Shown: one piece after another, positions 16,317 through 25,415 of the stretch
How positions within the stretch are numbered: position 1 is the first letter of the stretch
Layout: each line of letters begins with the position of its first letter
DNA from: Parabacteroides sp900760525
Lineage (GTDB): Bacteria; Bacteroidota; Bacteroidia; Bacteroidales; Tannerellaceae
Direction of reading: 5' to 3'
Length of the DNA: 64,000 bases
Assembly: GCF_049860805.1 (NCBI RefSeq)
Contig: NZ_CP187555.1
Span: forward strand, 2,108,001 to 2,172,000
The notes under the pieces: generated by a model
Databases searched by the model: none
Told to the model about the DNA's origin: nothing
Seen by the model: the letters and a program-made list of their open reading frames with translations, nothing else
Program-made: the position numbers and the translations under genes

Positions 16317-17387
16317 TCACTCTCCCAAGTACCATCCGTAAAGGCGTTCGACTCCTTCGTCTATTTCGATCGTATGGTGCCAACCTAAAGCGTGCAACTT
16401 CGTGACATCCGTCAGCTTGCGCATTGTCCCGTCCGGCTTGGACGAGTTAAATACGATTTCACCCGCAAAGCCGACCTTTTCACGAATCAGGAAAGCCACT
16501 TCACGGATAGAAAGTTCCTTTCCGGTACCAATATTAATATGTGTATTCCGGATATCGCCCATCGCAGGACAGAGATCGGCAAAATCGACCTTCTCCATCA
16601 CATAAACGGAGGCATCCGCCATTTCCTCGCTCCAAAGAAATTCACGAAGCGGTTTGCCCGTACCCCACAACTCCACTTTTCCGGGATAGATACCGTACTT
16701 GGCAAGGACCTCCAGTATTTCGGACGCGGAAGCATCACCGGATACGTTTTCAACCGGACGTACATTCAAATCCTTCCGGACGGAATCCCAATCCCCTTCG
16801 GTAAGGCATTTTCCCAAATGTATTTTGCGGATCATGGCGGGAAGCACATGTGAAGTCTCCAGGTTGAAATTATCATTCGGGCCGTACAGGTTGGTCGGCA
16901 TTACCGCGATATAGTTAGTCCCGTATTGCAGGTTATAGCTCTCGCACATCTTGATCCCGGCAATCTTAGCAATTGCATAAGGTTCGTTCGTATACTCCAG
17001 GGGCGAAGTGAGCAGGCAATCCTCCGGCATCGGTTGCGGGGCATTTCCAGGATAAATGCAGGTGCTTCCCAGAAACAGAAGTTTCTTTACCTTATTCAGA
17101 TAAGAAGCATGAATCACATTATTCTGGATCATCAGATTCTGGTAAATAAAGTCGGCCCGGTAACGACTGTTCGCCATAATCCCTCCGACATGGGCGGCCG
17201 ACAGGAACACATATTCCGGCTTCTCGGCAGCAAAAAAATCATGAACCGCCTGTTGGTCGGTCAAGTCCAGTTCGGCATGCGTACGCAAGACAAAGTTCGT
17301 ATAACCTTTTGTCTTCAAGTTCTTCAAAATGGCGGAACCGACCAGTCCCCGATGGCCTGCTACAAATATTTTACAGTCTTTATTCAT
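16317..17387 (-). CDS. fcl: GDP-L-fucose synthase
   Basis: A 356-residue epimerase/reductase with FVAGHRGLVGSAI (NADP binding), FLGSTCIYPG and YAIAKIAGIKMCE (Tyr-x-x-x-Lys). It converts GDP-4-keto-6-deoxymannose to GDP-L-fucose. It is slightly longer than the E. coli enzyme, mainly in a loop around residues 200-225. It overlaps rfbA by 8 nt upstream and precedes gmd by 62 nt, so the three genes form one operon. Confidence 0.95.
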   Translation of the reverse strand: MNKDCKIFVAGHRGLVGSAILKNLKTKGYTNFVLRTHAELDLTDQQAVHDFFAAEKPEYVFLSAAHVGGIMANSRYRADFIYQNLMIQNNVIHASYLNKVKKLLFLGSTCIYPGNAPQPMPEDCLLTSPLEYTNEPYAIAKIAGIKMCESYNLQYGTNYIAVMPTNLYGPNDNFNLETSHVLPAMIRKIHLGKCLTEGDWDSVRKDLNVRPVENVSGDASASEILEVLAKYGIYPGKVELWGTGKPLREFLWSEEMADASVYVMEKVDFADLCPAMGDIRNTHINIGTGKELSIREVAFLIREKVGFAGEIVFNSSKPDGTMRKLTDVTKLHALGWHHTIEIDEGVERLYGWYLGE

Positions 17388-18264
17388 TCTCTCCTTTTAT
17401 CAAATTCAGTAGATATTGTCCATATTGGTTCTTCAGCATCGGAGTGGCAACCCTCCTCAACCGTTCTGCATCGATCCATCCGTTCCGGTAAGCCACTTCT
17501 TCCAGGCAGGCGATTTTCAGTCCTTGCCGTTTCTCTATCACTTCGACGAAGGTAGAGGCTTCGGAAAGGGAATCGTGCGTGCCGGTATCGAGCCATGCGA
17601 AACCGCGTCCTAAAAGCTGGACTTTCAGTTCGCCGTCCTTCAGGAACTCCTGGTTGACAGTCGTGATCTCCAGTTCGCCGCGGGCGGAAGGTTTAATCTG
17701 TTTAGCTACTTCCACGACTTTGTTCGGATAGAAATAGAGGCCGACAACTGCATAATTCGACTTCGGGACAGCAGGTTTTTCTTCAATGCTCAACACATTG
17801 CCCGTCTCATCGAACTCAGCCACGCCATAACGTTCCGGATCATTGACGTAGTAACCGAAGACTGTTGCTTTTTGTTCGTCCTCCGCATTCCCCACGGCGC
17901 CTTTTAACATAGCGGTGAAGCTCTGTCCGTAAAAGATATTGTCGCCCAAGACCAGGCAAACGGAGTCATTTCCAATAAACTCCTCCCCGATCAGAAATGC
18001 CTGTGCCAGTCCGTCCGGCGAAGGTTGTTCGGCATACTCGAAACGGACGCCATAGTCGGAACCGTCTCCCAGCAAACGACGAAATCCGGGCAGATCCTGC
18101 GGTGTGGAAATCACCAATATCTCACGTATTCCGGCCAGCATAAGCACAGACACGGGATAGTAAATCATCGGTTTGTCGTAAATAGGCAACAACTGTTTAG
18201 ACACCCCTTTGGTTATCGGATACAAACGCGTACCGGACCCTCCTGCTAAAACAATACCTTTCAT
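17380..18264 (-). CDS. rfbA: Glucose-1-phosphate thymidylyltransferase
   Basis: A 294-residue nucleotidyltransferase with the signature GIVLAGGSGTRLYPIT at the N-terminus and WLDTGTHDSL near residue 225. It forms dTDP-glucose from dTTP and glucose-1-phosphate, the entry to dTDP-L-rhamnose and other dTDP-sugars. No rfbB, rfbC or rfbD lies nearby, so the next steps are encoded elsewhere. First gene of the rfbA-fcl-gmd unit; a -7-like TACATTTG is at 18309-18316. Confidence 0.95.
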   Translation of the reverse strand: MKGIVLAGGSGTRLYPITKGVSKQLLPIYDKPMIYYPVSVLMLAGIREILVISTPQDLPGFRRLLGDGSDYGVRFEYAEQPSPDGLAQAFLIGEEFIGNDSVCLVLGDNIFYGQSFTAMLKGAVGNAEDEQKATVFGYYVNDPERYGVAEFDETGNVLSIEEKPAVPKSNYAVVGLYFYPNKVVEVAKQIKPSARGELEITTVNQEFLKDGELKVQLLGRGFAWLDTGTHDSLSEASTFVEVIEKRQGLKIACLEEVAYRNGWIDAERLRRVATPMLKNQYGQYLLNLIKGENE

Positions 18265-18308
18265 ATCAATATCTTATTATATAGATGTACAAATTATATA
18301 AGGGAGGA

Positions 18309-18316
18309 CAAATGTA
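18309..18316 (-). promoter_or_regulatory. Possible -7 box for rfbA-fcl-gmd
   Basis: TACATTTG fits TAnnTTTG 45 nt upstream of the rfbA ATG; a matching -33 TTTG is not evident. Confidence 0.35.
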
Positions 18317-18409
18317 TTAAAAATAATTCACTTTACCGGCCCTATAAAACTTTTCTTTCCAAAGGTTTGTTAGAAAGTAGATTTCAAAATAATTAAAAAC
18401 GAATTTATT

Positions 18410-19012
18410 ATGAAGACTTTTATTGACACAATCAACTTCGGAGTAAAAAACTGGTGGGTTTCCCTATTGCTGGGCCTGCTTTATATCCTTATTGCAATCT
18501 GCCTGATGTTCACACCGCTGGCAAGCTATGTTGCACTGAGTGTATTGTTTAGCGTTTCCATGTTTGTCAGCGGCACGCTGGAAATCCTCTTTGCCGTCAC
18601 CAATAAAAAGAATATTTCCAGCTGGGGCTGGTATTTGGCAAGCGGTATCATCGACCTGATTTTAGGTATCTACCTGATGGCCAATATCGGCTTAAGCATG
18701 GCCGTACTGCCTTTCATCGTTGCCTTCTGGCTGATGTTCCGCGGCTTCGCTTCAACCGGCTATGCCATGGACCTGAAACGTTACGGGACCCGCAACTGGG
18801 GCTGGTACATGGCTTTCGGCATACTGGCAATCCTGTGCAGCATCGGTATTATCTGGCAGCCGGGCCTCGGAGCTTTATCGCTTGTCTATATGATTGCTTA
18901 CACGTTGCTGATCATCGGGATCTTCCGCGTCATGCTTTCTTTTGAACTTAAGAGCCTGCATAAACGGAACAAGGAGTACTACGGAGAACAGGATACCCAA
19001 GAAGCATATTAA
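18410..19012 (+). CDS. HdeD-like DUF308 membrane protein
   Basis: A 200-residue inner-membrane protein with about six hydrophobic helices and the repeated pattern of the HdeD/DUF308 family (WWVSLLLGLLYILIAICLMFTP; WGWYLASGIIDLILGIYLM; WGWYMAFGILAILCSIGII). E. coli HdeD is tied to acid and stress resistance, but the molecular role is unknown. The C-terminus is charged and cytoplasmic-like. It is single on the plus strand and shares the TTAA stop overlap with the convergent propeller gene. Confidence 0.85.
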   Translation: MKTFIDTINFGVKNWWVSLLLGLLYILIAICLMFTPLASYVALSVLFSVSMFVSGTLEILFAVTNKKNISSWGWYLASGIIDLILGIYLMANIGLSMAVLPFIVAFWLMFRGFASTGYAMDLKRYGTRNWGWYMAFGILAILCSIGIIWQPGLGALSLVYMIAYTLLIIGIFRVMLSFELKSLHKRNKEYYGEQDTQEAY

Positions 19013-20187
19013 TTCCCCGGCTTTACCGCTATTAGTATGATAACCGGATTGCTATCTTCCGTGAGGCTGTCGAGCATTCGATTCCACTCAGCTTCACGGA
19101 AGGGCAGCCCGGGATTCGCTATTTTAAAATCCTTCCGGTGCTCTGACAGGTAACCGGCGTTGATTGCATTTACGATTATCCCGTCAGGGCTTATCTGGAA
19201 AGGAGCGATATAAACGGCAGGAGCGCTTATCAGATCATTTTCAAGCCCTGCTTTCCCTTCTCCCGTAACTGCATTCACAAATGAATGATCCGCCTTGTCG
19301 AAAACACCTTGATAGCTGTTCTTCTCATAAACATACGAGAGTAGCAAGTACTTATCCGTCTCAAAAATGTTCTGTATCTGAATCCCTTTCATCCGGTTCC
19401 GCGGATCGATCTCGGCATTTTTCTTATCGTAGCCTGCTTTCAAATAACCACGATCGCAAACATACGCCGCGACTTTCTTTTTAGGAGACTGGACCAGATA
19501 AATTTCATCCTGAAAAGAGCCTTTAAAATAAACCTGTCCTTTATAGGGATAAAAGAAATCGAATGATGAAAGGTTTAATGCTCCCCTCAACTTCTTCTCA
19601 ACCGGAGAAGCGATCTTTCCCACTATTTTCCCCTTTTGCAAATCGACGGTATAAAGTTGGGGCGCCAGGTTTTCCACCGTATTATTATAGGCGTCGTTTG
19701 CGTAAAGCAGTTGATTTTCGTTTAGCATACAGCAAGTTCCCACATTATGATTATCAGCCGGCAAAGTACGGAGGTACTTTCCGTCATAATCATATTCCAA
19801 CATATCTTTGAACTGCAAGACGTAGATTCGTTTCGTAACAGGATTCACCGTGTACCGGAAAGAATTCAGATATTCTCCCGGCCCTTGCCCTTTACTGCCG
19901 ATCTTATTCAGGAACTTGCCGGTTTTACCATCGAAACGATACAGGATATCCGACGAAACGAATATTTGCCCGTCGACATACTGGATATAGCAGTCATTGC
20001 CCAACAAGCAATCGTCTGTCGTTTCCAACGGAACAAAAGTCACATCGGAGGCAATCTCACTCAGATGGATTGTTTTCGCGTTATGAAGATTATCCTTGAT
20101 AGGGATAACGACTTGGCTATTCAACTCATGAGCATAAAGTAATGATATGCCAAAACTTAAAAGAGACAGGAGTACAGACTTTTTCAT
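19009..20187 (-). CDS. Exported 6-bladed beta-propeller protein
   Basis: A 392-residue protein with a signal peptide (KKSVLLSLLSFGISLLYAHE). Repeated blade-like segments follow (YVDGQIFVSSDILYRFDGKTGKFLNKIG; GQGPGEYLN; KRIYVLQFKDMLEYDYDGKYL), typical of the NHL/BF3164-like propeller families abundant in Bacteroidetes. Likely periplasmic or surface-exposed; ligand unknown. The GSKGQGPGEY motif is characteristic of this family. Its end overlaps the convergent DUF308 gene by 4 nt. A truncated relative of its C-terminus lies at 5991-6377. Confidence 0.85.
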   Translation of the reverse strand: MKKSVLLSLLSFGISLLYAHELNSQVVIPIKDNLHNAKTIHLSEIASDVTFVPLETTDDCLLGNDCYIQYVDGQIFVSSDILYRFDGKTGKFLNKIGSKGQGPGEYLNSFRYTVNPVTKRIYVLQFKDMLEYDYDGKYLRTLPADNHNVGTCCMLNENQLLYANDAYNNTVENLAPQLYTVDLQKGKIVGKIASPVEKKLRGALNLSSFDFFYPYKGQVYFKGSFQDEIYLVQSPKKKVAAYVCDRGYLKAGYDKKNAEIDPRNRMKGIQIQNIFETDKYLLLSYVYEKNSYQGVFDKADHSFVNAVTGEGKAGLENDLISAPAVYIAPFQISPDGIIVNAINAGYLSEHRKDFKIANPGLPFREAEWNRMLDSLTEDSNPVIILIAVKPGN

Positions 20188-20284
20188 TTTGCAATAGATT
20201 TAGATTTCCACAAATATACGTAAAGTTTTATCTCAGTCTGCCTATTACGAATAATTCGTTTACTTTTCTCATCGTTTTCAAAAG

Positions 20285-20372
20285 TATGAGAAAAAATTCT
20301 CATCAAGAGGAGAAAAAATTCCCATCGGCATAAGAAAAAGTTTTCTATAAGATAAAAATTTTTTCTTATGCC
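20285..20372. repeat. Short dyad repeat array 2 (21-23-bp units)
   Basis: Four consecutive units (20285-20305, 20306-20327, 20328-20349, 20350-20372) share an A-rich core facing T-rich sequence, such as GAGAAAAAATTCTC. Each unit is internally palindromic. It sits between the propeller gene and the DUF4249 gene. Confidence 0.65.
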
Positions 20373-20406
20373 AGTATCGCAACCTTACGATTGCAGAAAG
20401 GAGAAC

Positions 20407-21402
20407 TTACAAGGGCGGCTGGTCGATCATCCGCAAGGTTACCTGCTGTTCGGAGGAAGTCCCGATAAAACCTAAGCCGCCCGATACGTTTTGGGGGACA
20501 ATGACCGGCTCCATAAAAGTCTCGTTGTAATCATCCGAATCCAGGCAGTTCATCGCACGCAGATAACGATAATAGGGCTGTGATATGCTCAATACGCGAA
20601 CCGTAACATCCAGGAGAAGATGATCTTTCTTGTTAAACCCGCTCATAGACGGGACAGAGGTGTAGACTTTAAGAGTGTACGAACCATTTTCAAAACGGCC
20701 ATCCGTGAAAACATTGTTAAGATTTTGGACGGTCATGTCGAGGATGCCGAATTCTTCGTCGTCGGCAGTCGTCAGGTGGCCGTCAGTCAAGACGATATCC
20801 TCCTGGTTGATAATTTCAGGATAAGAGGGGAAAGGGCCGTATTTGATGCCGTCTTCCGAAGAAATCCGGTATGCATTTTCTTCGATAATAAGACGATAGT
20901 AGTTTTTCTCGTCCGGACGGTCATGGATTGTTATTTTGTATTGCATACAATCTTTCATGCCATAACTGGCCCTAAGCAGAGTGCGAAGCGTATCGACATG
21001 GATGGATTCCCCGATGGGCTGCGGAATTTCTACTTCGCAGCCGGCTCGATATAGCCCGTCTTCGGCTGTCGCTTCGAGGCGGATATGGTCGCCGGGACGA
21101 AATAGGGTTTTCAAGGTACAATTGGGTTCGTAGGAAGAGTTATATAGTTTTTCCACCTGGGCTGTTTCGGTCTTTTCACCGTTGACATATACGGTGATGG
21201 AACCATTGGCAATGTTTTCTGCCTGTTCCGTATCGGAATCTATTATACGCAGGGAGACTTTGTTTTCTTCTTTTCCGGCTTCCAGGAAAGCGTTCATCAG
21301 GAGTTGCGGAGCTTGCGGTTTGTCCATATATGGCAGTTCATTCTCGCAAGCAGAAAGCAGCAGGAAAGCCAGTATGGATAATATGGATAAATTCTTTTTC
21401 AT
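20407..21402 (-). CDS. DUF4249 lipoprotein, partner of TonB-dependent receptor
   Basis: A 331-residue lipoprotein (LLLSACEN lipobox, Cys19) with the DUF4249 beginning QAPQLLMNAFLEAG and later EIPQPIGESIHVDTL. This family is normally encoded directly after an outer-membrane TonB receptor, as here (16-nt gap). It probably sits at the cell surface or outer membrane as an accessory to substrate binding; its ligand is unknown. It is the last gene of the FecR-receptor-DUF4249 cassette. Confidence 0.87.
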   Translation of the reverse strand: MKKNLSILSILAFLLLSACENELPYMDKPQAPQLLMNAFLEAGKEENKVSLRIIDSDTEQAENIANGSITVYVNGEKTETAQVEKLYNSSYEPNCTLKTLFRPGDHIRLEATAEDGLYRAGCEVEIPQPIGESIHVDTLRTLLRASYGMKDCMQYKITIHDRPDEKNYYRLIIEENAYRISSEDGIKYGPFPSYPEIINQEDIVLTDGHLTTADDEEFGILDMTVQNLNNVFTDGRFENGSYTLKVYTSVPSMSGFNKKDHLLLDVTVRVLSISQPYYRYLRAMNCLDSDDYNETFMEPVIVPQNVSGGLGFIGTSSEQQVTLRMIDQPPL

Positions 21403-21418
21403 ATTATATTCTTTTTTA

Positions 21419-24124
21419 TTAGAACCGGTACGTATAGGTTATCGAAGGGACACAAGGCAGAAGTGTCTGTTTGATCAGCCTCGTCTTCCGTTTCCAGAGT
21501 GTATCATAGTGGCCATCCGGTTTGATATGCTGTACGCCGATGTATTCTTCTTCCTTATAAATAAGGCTCGGAGTCATGGCATTGTAGGCATTATAGATAG
21601 AAATATTCCAGGTTTGCGTACCACGGCGCAACTTCTTATGGAAATTGACACTCAGGTTCAGCCGGTGGCTGACGGGAAGGCGGTAATTGTTGCGGTGGGA
21701 GATGTAGTCGATCAGGTTGCCCGATGCCGTCCCGGTGCGCTGTTCGGCGACAGTGGCCGTTCCGCCCGTATTGAAGATCCAGGTGATCCCGACGTCTGTT
21801 TTCTTACTGAAAGCATGGTTGATGCAGAGGTTTATGTTATGTCGGCGGTCGTATTTATAGGGGAAGCGTTCACCATTGTTGACTGTCCCGTTTTTAAATT
21901 GACGGTCGCTCTTGGCGATCGTATATCCCAGCCATCCCGTTGTTTTCCCGATGGTCTTCTGGGCGAGTATCTCCAGACCGAACGAGCGTCCGCGGCCCAT
22001 TTCGACCTTCTCCTGCCATCCGCCGGATGATCCGAAAAAGGTAGCGCCATCCTGGTATTCCAAGACATTGCGCATATCCTTATAATAGCTTTCCAAAGAG
22101 AACTCCCACCCTTTCACGCCGGTATAATAAGCACCGGCAGCATACTGGAAGGAGCGCATGGGGCGGATCTCTTTCGTAACCGGAACCCAAAGGTCGGTCG
22201 GTAACGAAATAGGAGAAGATGATAGCAGGTGCACATACTGTTCCATCTGTGTAAAGGAGGCCTTTGCCGCAAAATCGTCCTGAAAGCGATAACGGGCAGA
22301 AATACGGGGTTGTGCCGACAGATAGCCCTTCCCCTGTGTAGAGAACAGGGAGAGATGAAGACCGGCATTCAGGCTCAGGCGGTCGCCAATGTCAATATTA
22401 TCTTCGGCATAAAGTGAAAACTCGTGCCCGTGCAGGTAGCTGTTCGAGGAATCGTTGTAGACGGTGTCTTGTGCCGTCTGCCCGTTAGCGGCTTCTTTCA
22501 CACGCGAGGTCGTCACTTCCGGCCGGAACGTGTGATAAAGATAAGAAGCCCCGTACTTTATATGATGGTTGGGAACGGGCATATAATCGAAGTCCGTGCG
22601 GAAGCTCCAGTCATGTATGCCGGAACGGTAATCGGAGTTGTAGACAAACGACTCGTTATAGTCTGTCTTGACAGTACCGTTCTTATCGGCCCCGGTGATC
22701 TCTTTCCGGTAGCTGTCTGCCATGCCCATCTGGTAATGGTTGTAAGCAACGGTCGTATTACTGAACAGTTTGCTGTTGAAGACATAGTTCCACCGGCCGG
22801 CAGCAATCGCATTGCCCCAGTTGAAATCGATCCGACTGTTGTAGAGATACATACGAGGGTTATAGTCGTAGTTATTATCGTACTCCTTGTCCTGCTTATA
22901 GTCGTAGTGATCTTTCCCTTTGTAGAAACTGAGGAACAGGCGGCTGCGACCGGAAAACTTATGGTTGATCTTGGCATTGATATCATAGAAATAGTAATTA
23001 TATTTCTTGTCCTCCGGCAGAAACGGCCTTGCCACTAAGTCAAGGTAAGTGCGCCGTCCGGTCAGGCAAAAGGATGTTTTATCTTTCAGGATCGGTCCTT
23101 CGAGATGCAGTTTGCTGGTCAAGAGGCCGACGCTGACTGTGCCGTGGTAATTCTGCATATCGCCGTCGTTTGTCCGGATGTCCACGATAGAAGACAGGCG
23201 TCCGCCGTAGCGTGCGGGGAATGATCCTTTAAAGAGCGTGACCTTCTTCATGGCCTCGGGCGTAAAGATGGAGAACACGCCTAACATGTGGTCGGCATTA
23301 TAGATGGGGATGCCGTCCAGCAGGATCAGGTTCTGGTCCGGGCCTCCCCCGCGCACATACAGACCGCTGAATCCTTCCGTCCCGGCCTGTACGCCAGGCA
23401 TCAGTTGGATTGTTTTAAGGATATCGGCCTCTCCAAGGATAGCGGGAGTGTTCCGTATCTGTGTCATGGGAATATCCAACGTGCTCATGGCCGTCGCCCA
23501 AATGCCTGTTTCTTTTTTATTAGAGAGGACGACGACTTCCTCTAACCGGTTATCCGTCCGGAGACGTATATTCATCACCGTGTCCCGGCTCAGCACGAAA
23601 CGGCAATGCCCGGTTTCATATCCTAAATACGAATAGAGAAGTTCGGTCTCTCCCTCCGGCAAGGTCAGGCTGTAGAACCCGAAAGGATTTGTCGAAGTAC
23701 CGGCATGGAGGCGAGCTTCGAGGATATTGGCGCCGATCAGCGTCTCCGACGATACGACATCCGTGATATATCCGCTGACGGTATATTTACTGGAAACAGT
23801 TTGCTCACCCAGCAGAATATGAGTGCCGGAGATTTTAAACGTTATCGCTTCCTTTTCGAACGCAAGTTGCAGGATTTCCCCGATAGTCTGCCGACTGACA
23901 TCAAGGGTAACAGGCTTCCGGAGCCTTATCTTCTCGCTATAGATAAAAGAGAATCCGGTGGAATCTTCCAACTGCCGGACAAAGGTGTCTAATGTAGCCT
24001 GGCTGATCCGGAAGTCCAGACGCGCCGCCCGGTCTTGTGCGGCGAGCGGCGCTATTCTGAAGACTATCCATAATAAAAGAATAAGCCGGAACAGCCGGCG
24101 GAGACAATATAGGTAATAATTCAT
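21419..24124 (-). CDS. TonB-dependent outer-membrane receptor with STN and carboxypeptidase-like domains
   Basis: A 901-residue receptor. After a signal peptide there is an STN domain (about 35-90; FIYSEKIRLRKPVTLDVS), a carboxypeptidase-regulatory-like domain (about 113-200; VSGYITDVVSSETLIGANI), the plug (GGGPDQNLILLDGIPIYN; GSFPARYGGRLSSIVDI) and a long beta-barrel ending in aromatic TYRF. The STN domain indicates signalling to an anti-sigma factor, and FecR is encoded just upstream (3 nt). There is no SusD; the partner is DUF4249. Substrate unknown: iron chelates, peptides or glycans are all possible. Confidence 0.93.
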   Translation of the reverse strand: MNYYLYCLRRLFRLILLLWIVFRIAPLAAQDRAARLDFRISQATLDTFVRQLEDSTGFSFIYSEKIRLRKPVTLDVSRQTIGEILQLAFEKEAITFKISGTHILLGEQTVSSKYTVSGYITDVVSSETLIGANILEARLHAGTSTNPFGFYSLTLPEGETELLYSYLGYETGHCRFVLSRDTVMNIRLRTDNRLEEVVVLSNKKETGIWATAMSTLDIPMTQIRNTPAILGEADILKTIQLMPGVQAGTEGFSGLYVRGGGPDQNLILLDGIPIYNADHMLGVFSIFTPEAMKKVTLFKGSFPARYGGRLSSIVDIRTNDGDMQNYHGTVSVGLLTSKLHLEGPILKDKTSFCLTGRRTYLDLVARPFLPEDKKYNYYFYDINAKINHKFSGRSRLFLSFYKGKDHYDYKQDKEYDNNYDYNPRMYLYNSRIDFNWGNAIAAGRWNYVFNSKLFSNTTVAYNHYQMGMADSYRKEITGADKNGTVKTDYNESFVYNSDYRSGIHDWSFRTDFDYMPVPNHHIKYGASYLYHTFRPEVTTSRVKEAANGQTAQDTVYNDSSNSYLHGHEFSLYAEDNIDIGDRLSLNAGLHLSLFSTQGKGYLSAQPRISARYRFQDDFAAKASFTQMEQYVHLLSSSPISLPTDLWVPVTKEIRPMRSFQYAAGAYYTGVKGWEFSLESYYKDMRNVLEYQDGATFFGSSGGWQEKVEMGRGRSFGLEILAQKTIGKTTGWLGYTIAKSDRQFKNGTVNNGERFPYKYDRRHNINLCINHAFSKKTDVGITWIFNTGGTATVAEQRTGTASGNLIDYISHRNNYRLPVSHRLNLSVNFHKKLRRGTQTWNISIYNAYNAMTPSLIYKEEEYIGVQHIKPDGHYDTLWKRKTRLIKQTLLPCVPSITYTYRF

Positions 24125-24127
24125 GAC

Positions 24128-25009
24128 TTAGTTAAGTTTAGAACGGATCAGGATCGTATCATTTGCCTTTACATAACTGAAATTACCGGCCGACTGGAGC
24201 AGGCCGAGTATCTCGTCCAAGCTCTCGCCTTCCGTAAAATGCGCCCTGATACGGAAATTCCTTATATCTTCATCTGTAATCCTTATTTTCACATGAAAAG
24301 CGTTTGACAGCTCCCGTGCGATCTCCCGCAAGGGCAGATAATCGAAATGGAAATGACCGTCCCGCCAGTCGGCAGCCGTATCGTTTTCCTCTGTTTTTTC
24401 TTCCTGCAGCGTTTTGCCTGCCCGGTCATAGACGGCGCTTTCTCCCGGAGAAAGCACGATCCGGCTATTCATGGCCGGCGTACTGACGGCAACGGAACCT
24501 TCCAGCAAGGTCGTCTTTATCTCGGCATCACCGGGATAGGCTTCTACATTAAAATGTGTTCCGAGCACTTCCACACCGATCGGGTCCGCTTTCACGATAA
24601 AGGGATGCCGGGCATCTTTCGCCACTTCAAAATAGGCTTCCCCTATCAACTGCACTTCCCGTCTCTCCCCTTTGAAATGATCCGGGTAGGTCAGAGATGA
24701 ATAACGGTTCAGCGTCACCTCCGTCCGGTCAGGCAATGTGATTACCGATATGGCAGCGCCGGCTGAAGCCGTTAGCATCTTTACCGGTCTATAATAATCA
24801 TATACAAGCCAGCTTGCAAGACAAAGGACGATGGAAGCCGCAACAGCGCCCGCCAGACGGAACGACAGCAACCGCTTCTTCCGGGGAGATGAGATGCGCC
24901 TCTCCAATAACTTCCAGCTTTCCGAAGCCGAATAGCGTCCCCGGGGTGAACGCGTGGAGGCGGCGAGCTTGTCTAATATCTCTTCTATATGATCATGCGG
25001 AGGTTCCAT
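24128..25009 (-). CDS. FecR-type anti-sigma factor
   Basis: A 293-residue single-span membrane protein. The N-terminal cytoplasmic part (about 1-48) precedes one transmembrane helix (AGAVAASIVLCLASWLVYDYY), a periplasmic FecR domain (VITLPDRTEVTLNRYSSLTYP; GEAYFEVAKDARHPFIV; GTHFNVEAYPGD) and a C-terminal STN-like domain (LREIARELSNAFHVKI). It would relay receptor occupancy to an ECF sigma factor. Unusually, no sigma gene precedes it; only about 180 nt separate it from the trp promoter. The sigma may be encoded elsewhere or lost. Confidence 0.92.
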   Translation of the reverse strand: MEPPHDHIEEILDKLAASTRSPRGRYSASESWKLLERRISSPRKKRLLSFRLAGAVAASIVLCLASWLVYDYYRPVKMLTASAGAAISVITLPDRTEVTLNRYSSLTYPDHFKGERREVQLIGEAYFEVAKDARHPFIVKADPIGVEVLGTHFNVEAYPGDAEIKTTLLEGSVAVSTPAMNSRIVLSPGESAVYDRAGKTLQEEKTEENDTAADWRDGHFHFDYLPLREIARELSNAFHVKIRITDEDIRNFRIRAHFTEGESLDEILGLLQSAGNFSYVKANDTILIRSKLN

Positions 25010-25166
25010 ACTTTCTTTTTCTATTGATTGGTTTCAGAGATAAAGACAGGAGAAGAAAAGAAACTCACTATGCGCTTCCGTTAAAAGAATGTTAATTGTG
25101 CAGACACCGTATTTAACCCATTTTTAAGAGGAAACACAATATTTTTTCAAAAAAACGGCCGGATTA

Positions 25167-25197
25167 TTTGCTGTTTGTCAGAGAATGCATATATTTG
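25167..25197 (+). promoter_or_regulatory. trp operon promoter
   Basis: TTTG (25167-25170), 19-nt spacer, TATATTTG (25190-25197): exact Bacteroidetes consensus. Start expected near 25202, about 20 nt before the leader peptide. Confidence 0.8.
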
Positions 25198-25220
25198 CTG
25201 CCGTAATAACAACAAAAGTC

Positions 25221-25283
25221 ATGAGAACAATTTTAGTAAATACATATTGGTGGTGGCACTCTTTACAACTCATAAGGTCGTAA
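25221..25283 (+). CDS. trpL: trp operon leader peptide
   Basis: A 20-codon frame reads MRTILVNTYWWWHSLQLIRS. Codons 10-12 are three consecutive TGG (Trp). It follows the promoter and precedes an intrinsic terminator by about 40 nt and trpB by about 130 nt. This is the classic layout of ribosome-mediated attenuation: stalling at the Trp codons when charged tRNA-Trp is scarce would favour read-through. Confidence 0.9.
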   Translation: MRTILVNTYWWWHSLQLIRS

Positions 25284-25354
25284 GGAACCAGTCCTCATGT
25301 ATATACTATGGTGATATAATAAAAGGTCTGTCGCACTTGCGGCAGGCCTTTTTT
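25284..25354 (+). terminator. trp attenuator (leader terminator)
   Basis: GGTCTGTCGC (25325-25334) pairs along all ten positions (two G-U) with GCGGCAGGCC (25339-25348) around ACTT, followed by six T. The region 25284-25324 between leader stop and hairpin should hold the antiterminator. It corresponds to the published Bacteroid-trp RNA type (from memory). Confidence 0.88.
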
Positions 25355-25415
25355 CGTTTAAGGCAATTACAAATAGGTTTGAAAAAATAATGGATAAATA
25401 ATAAAAGAAAGAACG

